A DNA stretch of 39,655 nt from Lachnospiraceae bacterium (GCA_910575035.1 CAJTDL010000039.1:1-39655), one strand, 5' to 3'. Shown: positions 8,012-15,712, numbered from the stretch's first letter. Numbers and translations are program-made. Notes: generated by a model not told the origin, from the letters alone.

Positions 8012-8251
8012 ATGAAGCAGGTGAGAAAGAAGATACTTCCGATATATTTTGAACAAGTTTGTTGGGAAAACAAACATTTTGAATTGCAGAAAGATGAAGA
8101 TGATATACAAGTCGGTGATGAACTTGTGCTTGAAGAATGGGAGCCGGACAAAGGATATACAGGAGAGGTTGCATTAAGACCCGTTACATACGTTCTGCGG
8201 AATGTGCCGGAATACGGATTGATGGACGGATACTGCATTATCGGATTTTAG
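8012..8251 (+). CDS. DUF3850 (ASCH/PUA-like) protein
   Basis: 79 residues. KKILPIYFEQV, KHFELQKDEDDIQVGDELVLEEW and VTYVLRNVPEYGLMDGYCIIGF match DUF3850, a small ASCH/PUA-like fold that may bind RNA or modified nucleotides. Common in Firmicute phages. Lies 12 bp before the portal gene. Confidence 0.8.
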   Translation: MKQVRKKILPIYFEQVCWENKHFELQKDEDDIQVGDELVLEEWEPDKGYTGEVALRPVTYVLRNVPEYGLMDGYCIIGF

Positions 8252-8262
8252 GGGTGGCATAG

Positions 8263-9780
8263 ATGGGCTTAATTTCATGGATAAAGGAGAAATTTAAAAT
8301 GCTGTTTAAAACGGACGCTGAAAAGGCTTTCGGTGTGGAAACGTACCTTTCGCCAGAAATGGACGCTGCCATTAAGCTGTGGGGGCAGTTGGAGGGCGGG
8401 AAGCCGCCTTGGGTAAAAGAGAGTGATGGGCGGTCGGTAAGTTTTTCCAATACTGTAGCAAGAGAATTAGCAAAGCTGATAACGCAAAATATAGATATTA
8501 AGGTGCAGCCTGCTGCTGGATTTACAAGCAGGGAAAAGGCTGACTTTATCCAAAAGGCGATTGATAATTATTTTTCCAAATTAGCGCAGGAAAAAATAGA
8601 AAGAGTGATTCGTCTTGGTGGAATGATGGCAAAATGGGATGGAGACGGAATAGAATACATGCCGCCTGATAGGTTCCTTGTTACAAGTTATAGCAGTAAT
8701 GGCGATATTGACGGGGTTATATTCCTTTTCTACCATACAGAAAAAAAGAAATTTTATACCCGTATTGAGTGGCACAGGTATGAGGATGGCACACACATAA
8801 AAGACGATGGAACCACAGAAAAAGTTAGGGAGTATAGAATATCTAACAAGGCATTTGTATCCAATCAGGAAGGGCAGATTGGAAGTCCGATAGAACTTAG
8901 CCAAACAACATGGGCGCATATCATGCCAGAGTTTCCTCCAAGCGGAAAGCGACTTGAAATAGATAAGCCTTTATTCACGTACATAAAGAATCCGTACAGC
9001 AATACCATAGACCCTGATAGTCCACTTGGCGTATCGTGTTTTTCCGAGTGTATAGAGGAATTACGTTGGCTGGATATTGCATTTTCAACAATGGGAAAAG
9101 AAACAAAGAACTCTTCCCCCATGATGATTGTTGACCAGTCTGTTATTCAGTACGCAACCATGAATGGCATTGAGTTGCCGGAGTTCATTGAGAATGTGGG
9201 AAATCTGGACACAGGGAACGGAACGGGTGGAAGTCCAGTTGAAATGTGGCAGCCAACCTTGCAAGTAACGACCAGAACAGAGGGAATCAATTTTTATCTG
9301 AATGTAATCGCTATGAAAACAGGTTTTTCGGAGGGATATTTTACGTTCAATGAAAAGTCTGGACTTGCAACCGCAACACAGGTAGAAGCAGACGAACGGC
9401 GCACAATCAATACAATGATGTCATACCGAAATATTCTTGACCGTCCTAATTCCAATGGTGATGGAAGAGTGGGAGCAATTCATGACATAGCTTATATCAT
9501 TGATGTTATGTCAGTGATTAGGGAAGATAACGAAACCAAAGAAATCTATGTGAACAAGGATTCATTTGGCGGCTATGAGATATTCTGCAATTTTGCTGAC
9601 CCATTCCAGAACACAGAGGAGGACAGACAGAGGGCGTATCAGCTTATGATTCAGGGGATAATTTCAAAAGTGTATTATCTTTCCAAATATGAGGGATTCA
9701 CGGAAGAAGAGGCAAGAAAAATGGTAGCAGAAGCCAAGAGCGAGAATGAGCCGAAAGATGGACTGTTTGGGGAGGAATAG
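8263..9780 (+). CDS. Portal protein
   Basis: 505 residues, beginning MGLISWIKEKFKMLFK. Features of A118/SPP1-like portals include the ARELAKLITQNIDIKV segment, the central ITRIEWHRYE-like beta region, NPYSNTIDPDSPLGVSCF, and the TATQVEADERRTINTM helix near the C-terminus. The portal forms the dodecameric ring through which DNA enters the head. Position after the large terminase fits, although small genes intervene. Intact length. Confidence 0.85.
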   Translation: MGLISWIKEKFKMLFKTDAEKAFGVETYLSPEMDAAIKLWGQLEGGKPPWVKESDGRSVSFSNTVARELAKLITQNIDIKVQPAAGFTSREKADFIQKAIDNYFSKLAQEKIERVIRLGGMMAKWDGDGIEYMPPDRFLVTSYSSNGDIDGVIFLFYHTEKKKFYTRIEWHRYEDGTHIKDDGTTEKVREYRISNKAFVSNQEGQIGSPIELSQTTWAHIMPEFPPSGKRLEIDKPLFTYIKNPYSNTIDPDSPLGVSCFSECIEELRWLDIAFSTMGKETKNSSPMMIVDQSVIQYATMNGIELPEFIENVGNLDTGNGTGGSPVEMWQPTLQVTTRTEGINFYLNVIAMKTGFSEGYFTFNEKSGLATATQVEADERRTINTMMSYRNILDRPNSNGDGRVGAIHDIAYIIDVMSVIREDNETKEIYVNKDSFGGYEIFCNFADPFQNTEEDRQRAYQLMIQGIISKVYYLSKYEGFTEEEARKMVAEAKSENEPKDGLFGEE

Positions 9781-9784
9781 AAAA

Positions 9785-10012
9785 ATGACATTACAAGAAT
9801 TGGCTGATAAATTAGCGGAAGCATGGGGCGACATTTCTGAAAAAATGGAAAAGCTGGCAGAAGCATTACGAAAGGCATTTGATGAAGCCAATAAGAAAAT
9901 CGAGGAACACAAGCGACTATTGCGCCGACCGCCAAAATGGTACTCTAAAGCCAACAATCCTGCTATGATTGTAAGTAGGCGCAGGGTGTATCATTGCAGG
10001 GATAAGTGTTAG
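9785..10012 (+). CDS. Small coiled-coil phage protein
   Basis: 75 residues, start at ATG 9785 five bases after the portal stop. Residues 3-50 form a continuous amphipathic helix (LADKLAEAW, MEKLAEALRKAF, ANKKIEEHKR) followed by a basic tail. Often a small protein of this kind sits behind the portal in Clostridial phages. Function unknown. Confidence 0.55.
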   Translation: MTLQELADKLAEAWGDISEKMEKLAEALRKAFDEANKKIEEHKRLLRRPPKWYSKANNPAMIVSRRRVYHCRDKC

Positions 10013-10022
10013 GAGGAAAAGC

Positions 10023-10244
10023 ATGAAAAGTAATATTGTATCAATAACAGCACAGTCAGGAACGGAGCCTTGCAAAGTGGATATTGCAGTAATGCACGAA
10101 TCATTGTTACAGCTTCCGGCAGAGAAATATTTGGAACTGTATCATATGATGAAGGATAGAGTTGAAAATAAAATATATTCTATTCCGAAATTGCCGCCAT
10201 TTTCTAAAGGCGGAACATTTGATGGTGGGATTGGTTTATTATGA
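10023..10244 (+). CDS. Small phage protein (LPAEKYLELYHMM family), paralogue 1
   Basis: 73 residues; QLPAEKYLELYHMMKDRV matches TLPAKTYLALYHEMHVKV in the protein at 21960-22193, and both end in a Gly/Pro-rich tail. The two copies sit in different parts of the head module. Overlaps the next gene by four bases (ATGA). Confidence 0.5.
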   Translation: MKSNIVSITAQSGTEPCKVDIAVMHESLLQLPAEKYLELYHMMKDRVENKIYSIPKLPPFSKGGTFDGGIGLL

Positions 10245-10672
10245 GAATCAGACAGCACATAGGGAATGTTGATATTGATATAAGCGATGCAAGGTTGCGA
10301 CGCAATCTGAAAGAAGCGCAAAAGCTGCTGAATATGCAAGTAGTAGCTGACTGTGATCCTCTGATACCATTCCAACAGGGTGCGCTCCGTAACAGTGTGA
10401 ACTATCCGCAGGGGATATATGGTGGAGAGATTGAGTATAACACACCTTATGCACATTATCAGTATGAAGGTGTTGTATATGGCCCAAATATTCCTATAAG
10501 GGACGCAGAGGGCAATATAACAGGCTGGTACTCTCCGCCCAGCAAGCATCCGACAGGGCGACCGCTTACATACCACACGGCAGGAACGGGCGACCATTGG
10601 TTTGAAAAGGCAAAGCAGCAGCACAAGCAGGAATGGATAGATTTAGTCAAGAGGACAGCAGGAAAGGAGTAG
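10241..10672 (+). CDS. Minor_capsid_2 family protein, displaced from its usual place
   Basis: 143 residues. PLIPFQQGALRNSVNY, YNTPYAHYQYEGVVYGPN, GWYSPPSKHPTGRPL and DHWFEKAKQQH match the Minor_capsid_2 (head-tail completion/neck) family. In A118-type modules this gene normally lies between Minor_capsid_1 and Minor_capsid_3; here it lies between portal and Phage_min_cap2, and its normal position (37317-37571) holds an unrelated small gene. Appears intact. Confidence 0.75.
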   Translation: MRIRQHIGNVDIDISDARLRRNLKEAQKLLNMQVVADCDPLIPFQQGALRNSVNYPQGIYGGEIEYNTPYAHYQYEGVVYGPNIPIRDAEGNITGWYSPPSKHPTGRPLTYHTAGTGDHWFEKAKQQHKQEWIDLVKRTAGKE

Positions 10673-10676
10673 GGAA

Positions 10677-10979
10677 ATGGATTTAATGCCTATAATTTCA
10701 CAGCTTGAGATAGAAGCTGATGAAGCAGATGACAAAATAATGGAATCAGATTCACCACAATATTATGACGGATATGGTGATGGAGTGCAGTATGCAATAG
10801 ATTTGCTAAGAAAAGTCGCTGTTGCAGAATGTGAGCAAAGAATAGCGGAATTGGAATTTGCAAAAGCACAAAACTTTCAAAGTTCCCTTATAAATTCAAG
10901 ACTCAACATACCACTTGTTGAAAATTCATTAGGGGGTTGCAATGCTGTCACCAGACTACTTCACAAACAAAGAGGATAA
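10677..10979 (+). CDS. Hypothetical phage protein
   Basis: 100 residues, acidic helical N-terminus (ISQLEIEADEADDKIM) then YYDGYGDGVQYAIDLLRK and a C-terminal tail that runs 38 bp into the next gene. The conserved-looking part ends near residue 65, so the tail may be read-through sequence gained when the gene was inserted. Function unknown. Confidence 0.45.
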   Translation: MDLMPIISQLEIEADEADDKIMESDSPQYYDGYGDGVQYAIDLLRKVAVAECEQRIAELEFAKAQNFQSSLINSRLNIPLVENSLGGCNAVTRLLHKQRG

Positions 10980-12186
10980 ATTGCTAGAGATATACCGCCA
11001 ACTTGAAAACTTTATCCTCAAAGACATCACCCGCCGCCTACTATCCGCCGGGGAAATGACCGCAACCGCCGACCGCCTTATCTGGAAACTAAAGCAGATG
11101 GGCGAGAGCCAAGCGGAGATTGAGCAGAAATTGCGGAAGTTGACGGGGCTGACACAGAAAGAACTCCGCTCCCTTCTGCAAGATGCCGTTCTGACATCGT
11201 GGGAGGACGATAGAGCCACGTTAGGGCAGTTAGGCATAGAATTATCCAATCCGCTTGAAAATGCCGCTGTAATACGCGTTATGGACGCAGAATATAAAAA
11301 GAGCTTAGGAGAACTGACAAATCTCACACGCACAACCATGAAGCAGTCACAGATTGACTTTATCAATATGCTTGATGAAGCTGATTTGCGAGTGGCGGCA
11401 GGAGTGCAAAGCTATTCAGCGGCGGTGTGTGATATTCTTGATAGATATGCCGGACGGGGGATATATGTGGACTATCCGAGTGGCACACGCCGGACACTGG
11501 AATCGGCGGTTAGATTGTGCGTTGTTACATCAATGAATCAGACGGCGGCGCAAGTGACGAATCAGTACATAGTTGAGTCTGGCGCCGAATATGTGCTTGT
11601 GTCAAAGCACATTGGAGCACGTCATTCTAAATATGGCGGATATGTAGCGCAGCATGACCTTTGGCAGGGCAAAATTTATAAAATTAGAGGGGAGGATAAA
11701 GACTATCCTAATCTGCTTGCGTCTACTGGGTATGACATTGACCCGATTACAGGAGTGGGGAAGGTAGTTAATCCGCTTGGGTTGCACGGTTATAATTGCA
11801 GACATAGTCATAAACCGTGGGACTTACGCCTTAAAAATCCTTACAAGGAGGAAAATATAGAGGACAGCAAAAAGAGCCGTGATTTGTATGATAAACAGCA
11901 GAAACAGCGCGCTATGGAGCGGAGCCTCCGGGCATGGAAAAGAAAACTGATTGTCAAAGAGCAGGAAATTGCAGGTGTGGCAGAAACGGACGTTAAGGAG
12001 ATGTTGCAGAGGGATTATGACCGCATGGCGTACCAACTGACGCAAAAAAACAAGGCGTACAACGATTTCTGCGCCGCCAACGACTTGCAGCCGCAGTATG
12101 ACCGCATAAAGGTAGCTGATTTCGGCAGGGAGCAGGCAAAGCGGAGTAATGCAGGGGCGAAAAGATACAAAAAGGAGCATGAATAG
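10942..12186 (+). CDS. Phage minor capsid protein (Phage_min_cap2)
   Basis: 414 residues. The N-terminal half is helical (FILKDITRRLLSAG and following). The second half has the Phage_min_cap2 signature: GARHSKYGGYVAQHDLWQGKIY, DIDPITGVGKVVNPLGLHGYNCRHSHKPW. These SPP1 gp7-like proteins associate with the portal and head interior and are needed for early head assembly or DNA ejection. ATG 10942 lies inside the preceding gene behind AGGGGG. The final codons (SNAGAKRYKKEHE) are duplicated in degenerate form at 12445-12492. Confidence 0.85.
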   Translation: MLSPDYFTNKEDKLLEIYRQLENFILKDITRRLLSAGEMTATADRLIWKLKQMGESQAEIEQKLRKLTGLTQKELRSLLQDAVLTSWEDDRATLGQLGIELSNPLENAAVIRVMDAEYKKSLGELTNLTRTTMKQSQIDFINMLDEADLRVAAGVQSYSAAVCDILDRYAGRGIYVDYPSGTRRTLESAVRLCVVTSMNQTAAQVTNQYIVESGAEYVLVSKHIGARHSKYGGYVAQHDLWQGKIYKIRGEDKDYPNLLASTGYDIDPITGVGKVVNPLGLHGYNCRHSHKPWDLRLKNPYKEENIEDSKKSRDLYDKQQKQRAMERSLRAWKRKLIVKEQEIAGVAETDVKEMLQRDYDRMAYQLTQKNKAYNDFCAANDLQPQYDRIKVADFGREQAKRSNAGAKRYKKEHE

Positions 12187-12223
12187 TGTATAATATTCTT
12201 ATCAAGGATAAGGAGAAACGATA

Positions 12224-12436
12224 ATGAATAAGTATCTTATTACAATACTATGTTGCGGAACAGAAACCGATGGGGATGAGTATTACAATTTTCCGGAATT
12301 GATTGAGGCAGAAAGTAAAGAAGAGGCATTGGAAAAATACAATCAGAAAGTGGGAGAGCAGTATTACAAACCTAAAATTTTATCAGTATTTGAATATGGA
12401 AAATATTTACCGGGATTTAGATATAAAAAGCAATAA
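12224..12436 (+). CDS. Small hypothetical protein
   Basis: 70 residues behind AAGGAGAAACG. It has ITILCCGTETDGDEYYNFPELIEAESKEEALEKYN, resembling small PepSY-like or DUF-type alpha/beta proteins with an EAESKEEALEKY motif. It is sandwiched between the end of the minor capsid gene and a duplicate of that end, marking it as inserted cargo. Confidence 0.45.
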   Translation: MNKYLITILCCGTETDGDEYYNFPELIEAESKEEALEKYNQKVGEQYYKPKILSVFEYGKYLPGFRYKKQ

Positions 12437-12444
12437 CAAAATAG

Positions 12445-12492
12445 AGTAATGCAGGGGCAAGGAGATATAAGAAAGAAAAGGAGAAGGAATAA
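12445..12492 (+). pseudogene. Vestigial duplicate of the minor capsid protein C-terminus
   Basis: Reads SNAGARRYKKEKEKE then stop, against SNAGAKRYKKEHE at the true end of Phage_min_cap2 exactly 300 bp upstream. There is no start codon. It looks like the old 3' end displaced when the gene at 12224 was inserted by recombination. Confidence 0.65.
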
Positions 12493-12494
12493 TC

Positions 12495-12653
12495 ATGATG
12501 GACGTTAAAGACGCACATAAGGTAATTGATAATTTGTGGAAAAGACCATTTATATGCCACGAGAATTACATTGAGCTGGACAATGGCTATGTGATTGTGA
12601 AGAAAGAATATTTTAAGGAGTTGCAGGAAAAGGCAGAGAAAACTTCTGAATAA
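12495..12653 (+). CDS. Small hypothetical protein
   Basis: 52 residues starting at ATG 12495 (or ATG 12498). Sequence MMDVKDAHKVIDNLWKRPF with a later GYVIVKKEYFKELQEK; ordinary alpha/beta small phage protein. The stop is adjacent to promoter P2. Function unknown. Confidence 0.4.
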   Translation: MMDVKDAHKVIDNLWKRPFICHENYIELDNGYVIVKKEYFKELQEKAEKTSE

Positions 12654-12687
12654 ATGGTACAACCCCCTCCCGAATCTGTTGTAAAAT
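12654..12687 (+). promoter_or_regulatory. Phage promoter, TTGGTACAA class (P2)
   Basis: ATGGTACAA begins at 12654 and the -10 box TAAAAT lies at 12682-12687, again exactly 22 bp after the ..GGTA. It precedes the homing endonuclease gene. Confidence 0.55.
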
Positions 12688-12707
12688 TGTGGTAGGAGGT
12701 AGGGAAG

Positions 12708-13250
12708 ATGAGCGAGGAAATTTGGAAAGATGTAAAAGGATATGAGGGATTGTATCAGGTCAGCAATCTTGGAAGGGTAAAGAGTTTCCGTGAGGGTAGT
12801 AAGTTTGGCAAACAAAAAGAATATATTCTTAAACCGTGGCTGATTAACTCTGGATATCATGTTGTAATGCTTTACAAAGAGGATAGGTCGAAAAGAAAAT
12901 ATCAATTACATCGGCTTGTTGCGGAAACCTTTATCCCGAATCCCGAAAATTTACCATGTGTAAACCACAAGGACGAAAATAAAATAAACAATGAAGTTTC
13001 TAACCTTGAGTGGTGTACATATAGTTATAACAATAATTACGGAACAGCGAGAGAACGTGCGCTTAAAACAAGAATTAAGTCTATTCAGCAACAAAGAATG
13101 GACGGAAAAGTGATTGCTGCATATTGTTCCGTTGATGTCGCTTGTGGGTTGTTAGGATATGACAAGGACGCTTTGGAAGAATGGTGCAGAATAGGTGTTG
13201 GCGGTGGATATTTGTGGAGGTATAGTTGTGCAAAGATGGGTGGAATATAA
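12708..13250 (+). CDS. NUMOD4/HNH homing endonuclease
   Basis: 180 residues. N-terminal NUMOD4 motif (WKDVKGYEGLYQVSNLGRVKSF split as WKDVKGYEGLYQVS / NLGRVKSF), then an HNH_3-type nuclease: HRLVAETFIPNP, CVNHKDENKINN, LEWCTYSYNN, with catalytic His in VNHKD. The C-terminal part (VDVACGLLGYDKDALEEW) is a possible helix-turn-helix. Free-standing endonucleases of this type cut relatives that lack them and spread with flanking DNA. It has its own promoter (P2) and overlaps the truncated gene that follows. Confidence 0.85.
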   Translation: MSEEIWKDVKGYEGLYQVSNLGRVKSFREGSKFGKQKEYILKPWLINSGYHVVMLYKEDRSKRKYQLHRLVAETFIPNPENLPCVNHKDENKINNEVSNLEWCTYSYNNNYGTARERALKTRIKSIQQQRMDGKVIAAYCSVDVACGLLGYDKDALEEWCRIGVGGGYLWRYSCAKMGGI

Positions 13251-13404
13251 TGTTAATCCTTTGAAAAGGCGTGTCGGAGACTGCGCCATCCGTGCGTGCT
13301 GCAAAGCAACAAACCGCACATGGAACGAAGTCTTTGACGCTCTGGTACAGATTGCATACCGTCAAAAAGACGTTCTTTCGGCAAATAAGGTATGGGGCGA
13401 ATAA
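13228..13404 (+). pseudogene. Truncated phage protein (QRWVEYNVNP stub)
   Basis: 58 codons from GTG 13228 (GGAGG seven bases upstream). QRWVEYNVNPLKRRVGDCAI and the later SANKVWG match the start of a phage protein that is normally about three times longer and begins like a papain-fold peptidase-like domain (GDC). The frame stops after ANKVWGE. An N-terminal fragment, probably cut by the insertion that brought in the homing endonuclease or the next cassette. Confidence 0.5.
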
Positions 13405-13418
13405 GAAAGAAAAATCTA

Positions 13419-13463
13419 TTGACAACTTTGTAGCAACATAGTATATTATTGTTTGTAGCAACA
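13419..13463 (+). promoter_or_regulatory. Consensus promoter with paired TTTGTAGCAACA operators
   Basis: TTGACA at 13419-13424, 17-bp spacer, TATATT at 13442-13447. Two copies of TTTGTAGCAACA (13427-13438 in the spacer and 13452-13463 just past the -10), 25 bp apart. TTGT..ACAA makes each copy a partial palindrome. The arrangement is typical of an autoregulated ribbon-helix-helix gene, here the gene at 13490. Confidence 0.7.
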
Positions 13464-13489
13464 AAAATTAAGCAAAAGGAAGTGATAAG

Positions 13490-13867
13490 GTGTCTCCACT
13501 TAAAAAGGGGGCAAAGCTGACAAATAAACCTAAGGATTTTATGCTACGAACACGTCTTGATGAAGAAACGCTTGAAAAACTGGATTATTCAGCAAAAAAA
13601 TTTGGGTTAAGTCGGTCTGAAGTTGTTCGAAATGGCATTTATGAACTTTGGTTGAGTTTAGAATATTCAAAGGAAAGGAAGATGGGAATGAAATCTTTTA
13701 CAGATGTTAATGGCAATGTTGTTCCGTTTAGCGATGTGAGTGAATTGACTCTGGAATTGCAAACAGATATTGAAACTGATGATGTAACCGCATATTTAGT
13801 CTGGGCGGAAGAACATGTATACGAAGTGAGTAAAAAAACATATCAGGCTATAGAAAGTAAAAAATAA
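13490..13867 (+). CDS. Ribbon-helix-helix (CopG-like) regulator
   Basis: 125 residues, GTG start. Residues 17-55 carry the RHH pattern FMLRTRLDEETLEKLDYSAKK followed by GLSRSEVVRNGIYEL. The C-terminal half (about residues 65-125) is acidic beta/alpha and unrecognised. Preceded by a strong promoter with two operators and followed by a strong terminator, so it is a one-gene regulatory cassette. Probably represses its own promoter. Confidence 0.7.
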   Translation: MSPLKKGAKLTNKPKDFMLRTRLDEETLEKLDYSAKKFGLSRSEVVRNGIYELWLSLEYSKERKMGMKSFTDVNGNVVPFSDVSELTLELQTDIETDDVTAYLVWAEEHVYEVSKKTYQAIESKK

Positions 13868-13882
13868 ATAGATAGGAAGAGG

Positions 13883-13910
13883 CGGCAGATTTTCTGCCGT
13901 TTTTATTTTT
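13883..13910 (+). terminator. Rho-independent terminator
   Basis: Stem CGGCAGA/TCTGCCG with a 3-nt loop followed by TTTTTATTTTT. Ends the RHH gene cassette. Confidence 0.9.
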
Positions 13911-13916
13911 TGGGTA

Positions 13917-13945
13917 TTGACTTTTGGTCGACCATAATGTATAAT
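13917..13945 (+). promoter_or_regulatory. Promoter with palindrome TGGTCGACCA in the spacer
   Basis: TTGACT at 13917-13922, 17-bp spacer, TATAAT at 13940-13945. The 10-bp perfect palindrome TGGTCGACCA (13925-13934) occupies the spacer and is a likely operator. It drives the small gene at 14008. Confidence 0.7.
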
Positions 13946-14007
13946 ATAATTACAGTTAAGGAAATGCTTAACGAGTAAGGCAGGCAGGAAGCCGGAAAGG
14001 AGAACAA

Positions 14008-14163
14008 ATGGTAGATATGGGAATGACAGACAAACAGTTCAATGGTTTTGTAAGATTTCTGTTAGACGCTTTGAAAGACGCAATGGAAGAAAAGGAAAGC
14101 GAGAAGAAAGATGAAAAACTTACAAAAATCGCTGACAATCTGCAAAAGACATTGGAAGACTAA
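14008..14163 (+). CDS. Small acidic protein (MTDKQF type)
   Basis: 51 residues: MVDMGMTDKQFNGFVRFLLDALK then a highly charged helix (EEKESEKKDEK). Short MTDKQF proteins occur in Firmicute mobile elements next to RHH regulators, as here. Good ribosome binding site (GGAAAGGAG). Exact role unknown. Confidence 0.5.
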   Translation: MVDMGMTDKQFNGFVRFLLDALKDAMEEKESEKKDEKLTKIADNLQKTLED

Positions 14164-14301
14164 AAGCCCTATTTATTTCTAAACAGGGCTAAACCACAAA
14201 AGGGGCGGTACTTGCCACTGCCCCTATACCAAATAAATAATAGCATTTATTGGACAAAAAGGCAAGGAATAAAGGGGTGATGAACCGTAGAAAAGAAAAA
14301 A

Positions 14302-14466
14302 ATGGGTAGACCAACGGATAATCCCCGAACTGAAAAAGTAGGCTTTAGAATGTCGCCGACTGAAATTGCAGATATACAAAAATGTGCGGACGCAATGGAA
14401 ACGCAACGTGTAAATGCAGTAGTCGAGGGGATACAGCTTCTAAAAGAGAAATTAGGAATATCATAA
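14302..14466 (+). CDS. Ribbon-helix-helix protein (GRPTDNPRT type)
   Basis: 54 residues. GRPTDNPRTEKVGFRMSPTE and IADIQKCADAMETQRVNAVVEGI form a small RHH domain common in Lachnospiraceae mobile elements. The ribosome binding site is unclear: AAAGGGG at 14271-14277 is 22 bp upstream, and an in-frame stop at 14281 limits extension. A leader with two hairpins (AGCCCT/AGGGCT at 14165-14190, AGGGGC/GCCCCT at 14201-14225) precedes it. Confidence 0.6.
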   Translation: MGRPTDNPRTEKVGFRMSPTEIADIQKCADAMETQRVNAVVEGIQLLKEKLGIS

Positions 14467-14469
14467 AAA

Positions 14470-14570
14470 GTAGCGGTTTGACAGTTTGGCAACCTCAACC
14501 GCTACAATCCACCAACACGCCGGAGCGGTTGATACATTTATTATATCTCCCTTTGGCGGTGTTGTCAAAC
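14470..14570 (+). promoter_or_regulatory. Leader with two mutually exclusive pairings
   Basis: GTAGCGGTT (14470-14478) pairs with AACCGCTAC (14497-14505); GTTTGACA (14476-14483) can instead pair with TGTCAAAC (14563-14570). The two options share bases, so only one can form. The second right arm lies just before the AAAGGAG site of the gene at 14592, suggesting translational or transcriptional control. Structure only read by eye. Confidence 0.4.
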
Positions 14571-14591
14571 ACTGAAAGGAGATTTTTATTT

Positions 14592-14813
14592 ATGGACAAG
14601 ATTAAAAATTATATTGACCGTTTTTTCAGTAAGACAAGAAAGAATCAGAATTACACAATGAGAAGTGATGAACTGTTTGTTTTCATGAATGAAATCATGG
14701 GTTCGAGAGAGCCTAACGGAGCGTTCGTTGCGGCTGGCACTCTCTTTGATTTTGGCTATGCCAAAGGCTATCGTGCGGCTATGGCTGAAATGAAGAAAGG
14801 CGGCGCATTATGA
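14592..14813 (+). CDS. Conserved small phage protein
   Basis: 73 residues, start at ATG 14592 behind AAAGGAG. It begins MDKIKNYIDRFF and ends FDFGYAKGYRAAMAEMKKGG; the FxxGYxxGxRxxxAEMKK pattern is common in small phage proteins next to antirepressor and regulator genes. Overlaps the next gene by four bases (ATGA), so translation is probably coupled. Confidence 0.55.
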   Translation: MDKIKNYIDRFFSKTRKNQNYTMRSDELFVFMNEIMGSREPNGAFVAAGTLFDFGYAKGYRAAMAEMKKGGAL

Positions 14814-15601
14814 AACTTATTGATTTGACAGGTCAAAAGTTCGGGCGGCTGACTGTAATTTCAAGAGCAGATAATAAAGGTAAAAGAGCGGCGTGGAATT
14901 GTTTGTGCGAGTGTGGCAATAAGATAGTTGTAAGGGGAACTAATCTGCAAAGAGGTACTACAAAGTCTTGCGGCTGTCTAAAGATTGAATTAACTTCTGA
15001 AAGGCATAGAACGCATGGAAAGCGGCATACAAAGCTATATAATGTATGGTGTGGCATGAAAGCAAGGTGTTACAATCAAAATCAAAATTCATACCCTATT
15101 TATGGCGGCAAAGGAATAACAGTCTGTAAAGAATGGCTTGACGATTTTAATAATTTCTATCAGTGGGCAATGCAGAATGGATATGCAGACGGCTTGACGA
15201 TTGAGCGAAAAGACGGAAACAATGGGTATTGTCCCGAAAATTGCGAATGGATTCCAAAAGAAAAACAATCAAGCAATCTCTGTACGAATATTGTTGTTGA
15301 GCATAACGGAGAGCGGCGCACACTGGCAGACTGGGCAAGAATTTACGGTGTCAGCTATAAAAAGTTTTGCAGAGGTTTTAGAGATAGAGGGTTGTCTTTT
15401 GAAAAGGCGATTGAATATGCAAGCGTGATAAAAGAACCTCTGAAAGTCGAATATAACGGAGAATATTTGACTATTGCAGAGTTGGCAGAGAAAAGCGGAT
15501 TGAATAAGAGAAAGTTGCAAAGGAAGATATACGAGCAACATAAAAATTCGTATGAAGAGATACATGATATTATGCAGACGGAAAAGCGGAAAGTAAAATA
15601 A
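14810..15601 (+). CDS. Zn-ribbon/homing-like phage protein 1
   Basis: 263 residues. N-terminal DLTGQKFGRLTVISRA and a zinc ribbon (CLCECG at 31-36, SCGC at 53-56), then LYNVWCGMKARCYN, YGGKGITVCKEW, and LTIERKDGNNGYCPENCEWI. The last block resembles the D-R-x-D-N-x-x-Y-x-P-x-N-C-R-W core of HNH/AP2-like homing proteins. Two C-terminal repeats resemble NUMOD-type DNA-binding helices (LADWARIYGVSYKKFCRG and LTIAELAEKSGLNKRKLQRK). A second copy lies downstream. Probably a mobile intergenic element; nuclease activity is inferred. Confidence 0.6.
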   Translation: MKLIDLTGQKFGRLTVISRADNKGKRAAWNCLCECGNKIVVRGTNLQRGTTKSCGCLKIELTSERHRTHGKRHTKLYNVWCGMKARCYNQNQNSYPIYGGKGITVCKEWLDDFNNFYQWAMQNGYADGLTIERKDGNNGYCPENCEWIPKEKQSSNLCTNIVVEHNGERRTLADWARIYGVSYKKFCRGFRDRGLSFEKAIEYASVIKEPLKVEYNGEYLTIAELAEKSGLNKRKLQRKIYEQHKNSYEEIHDIMQTEKRKVK

Positions 15602-15607
15602 TTTGGA

Positions 15608-15636
15608 AAGGGCAGAGCATTGGTTCTGCCTTTTTT
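15608..15636 (+). terminator. Rho-independent terminator
   Basis: GGCAGA/TCTGCC stem extended by A-T/G-T pairs with an 8-nt loop, then TTTTTT. Follows the gene at 14810. Confidence 0.8.
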
Positions 15637-15712
15637 GTGCGTTGAAATAGGGAATGTATCTTTTCCGTGAAACATCGGAAATGTTCGGCATGAGCCGTTA
15701 TTACAACGTGGG

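Noticed and set aside
14497-14504. Second AACCGCTA core as an alternative attachment site
   Set aside because: An 8-bp word is expected about once by chance in 40 kb on both strands, and the flanks do not resemble attL or attR.
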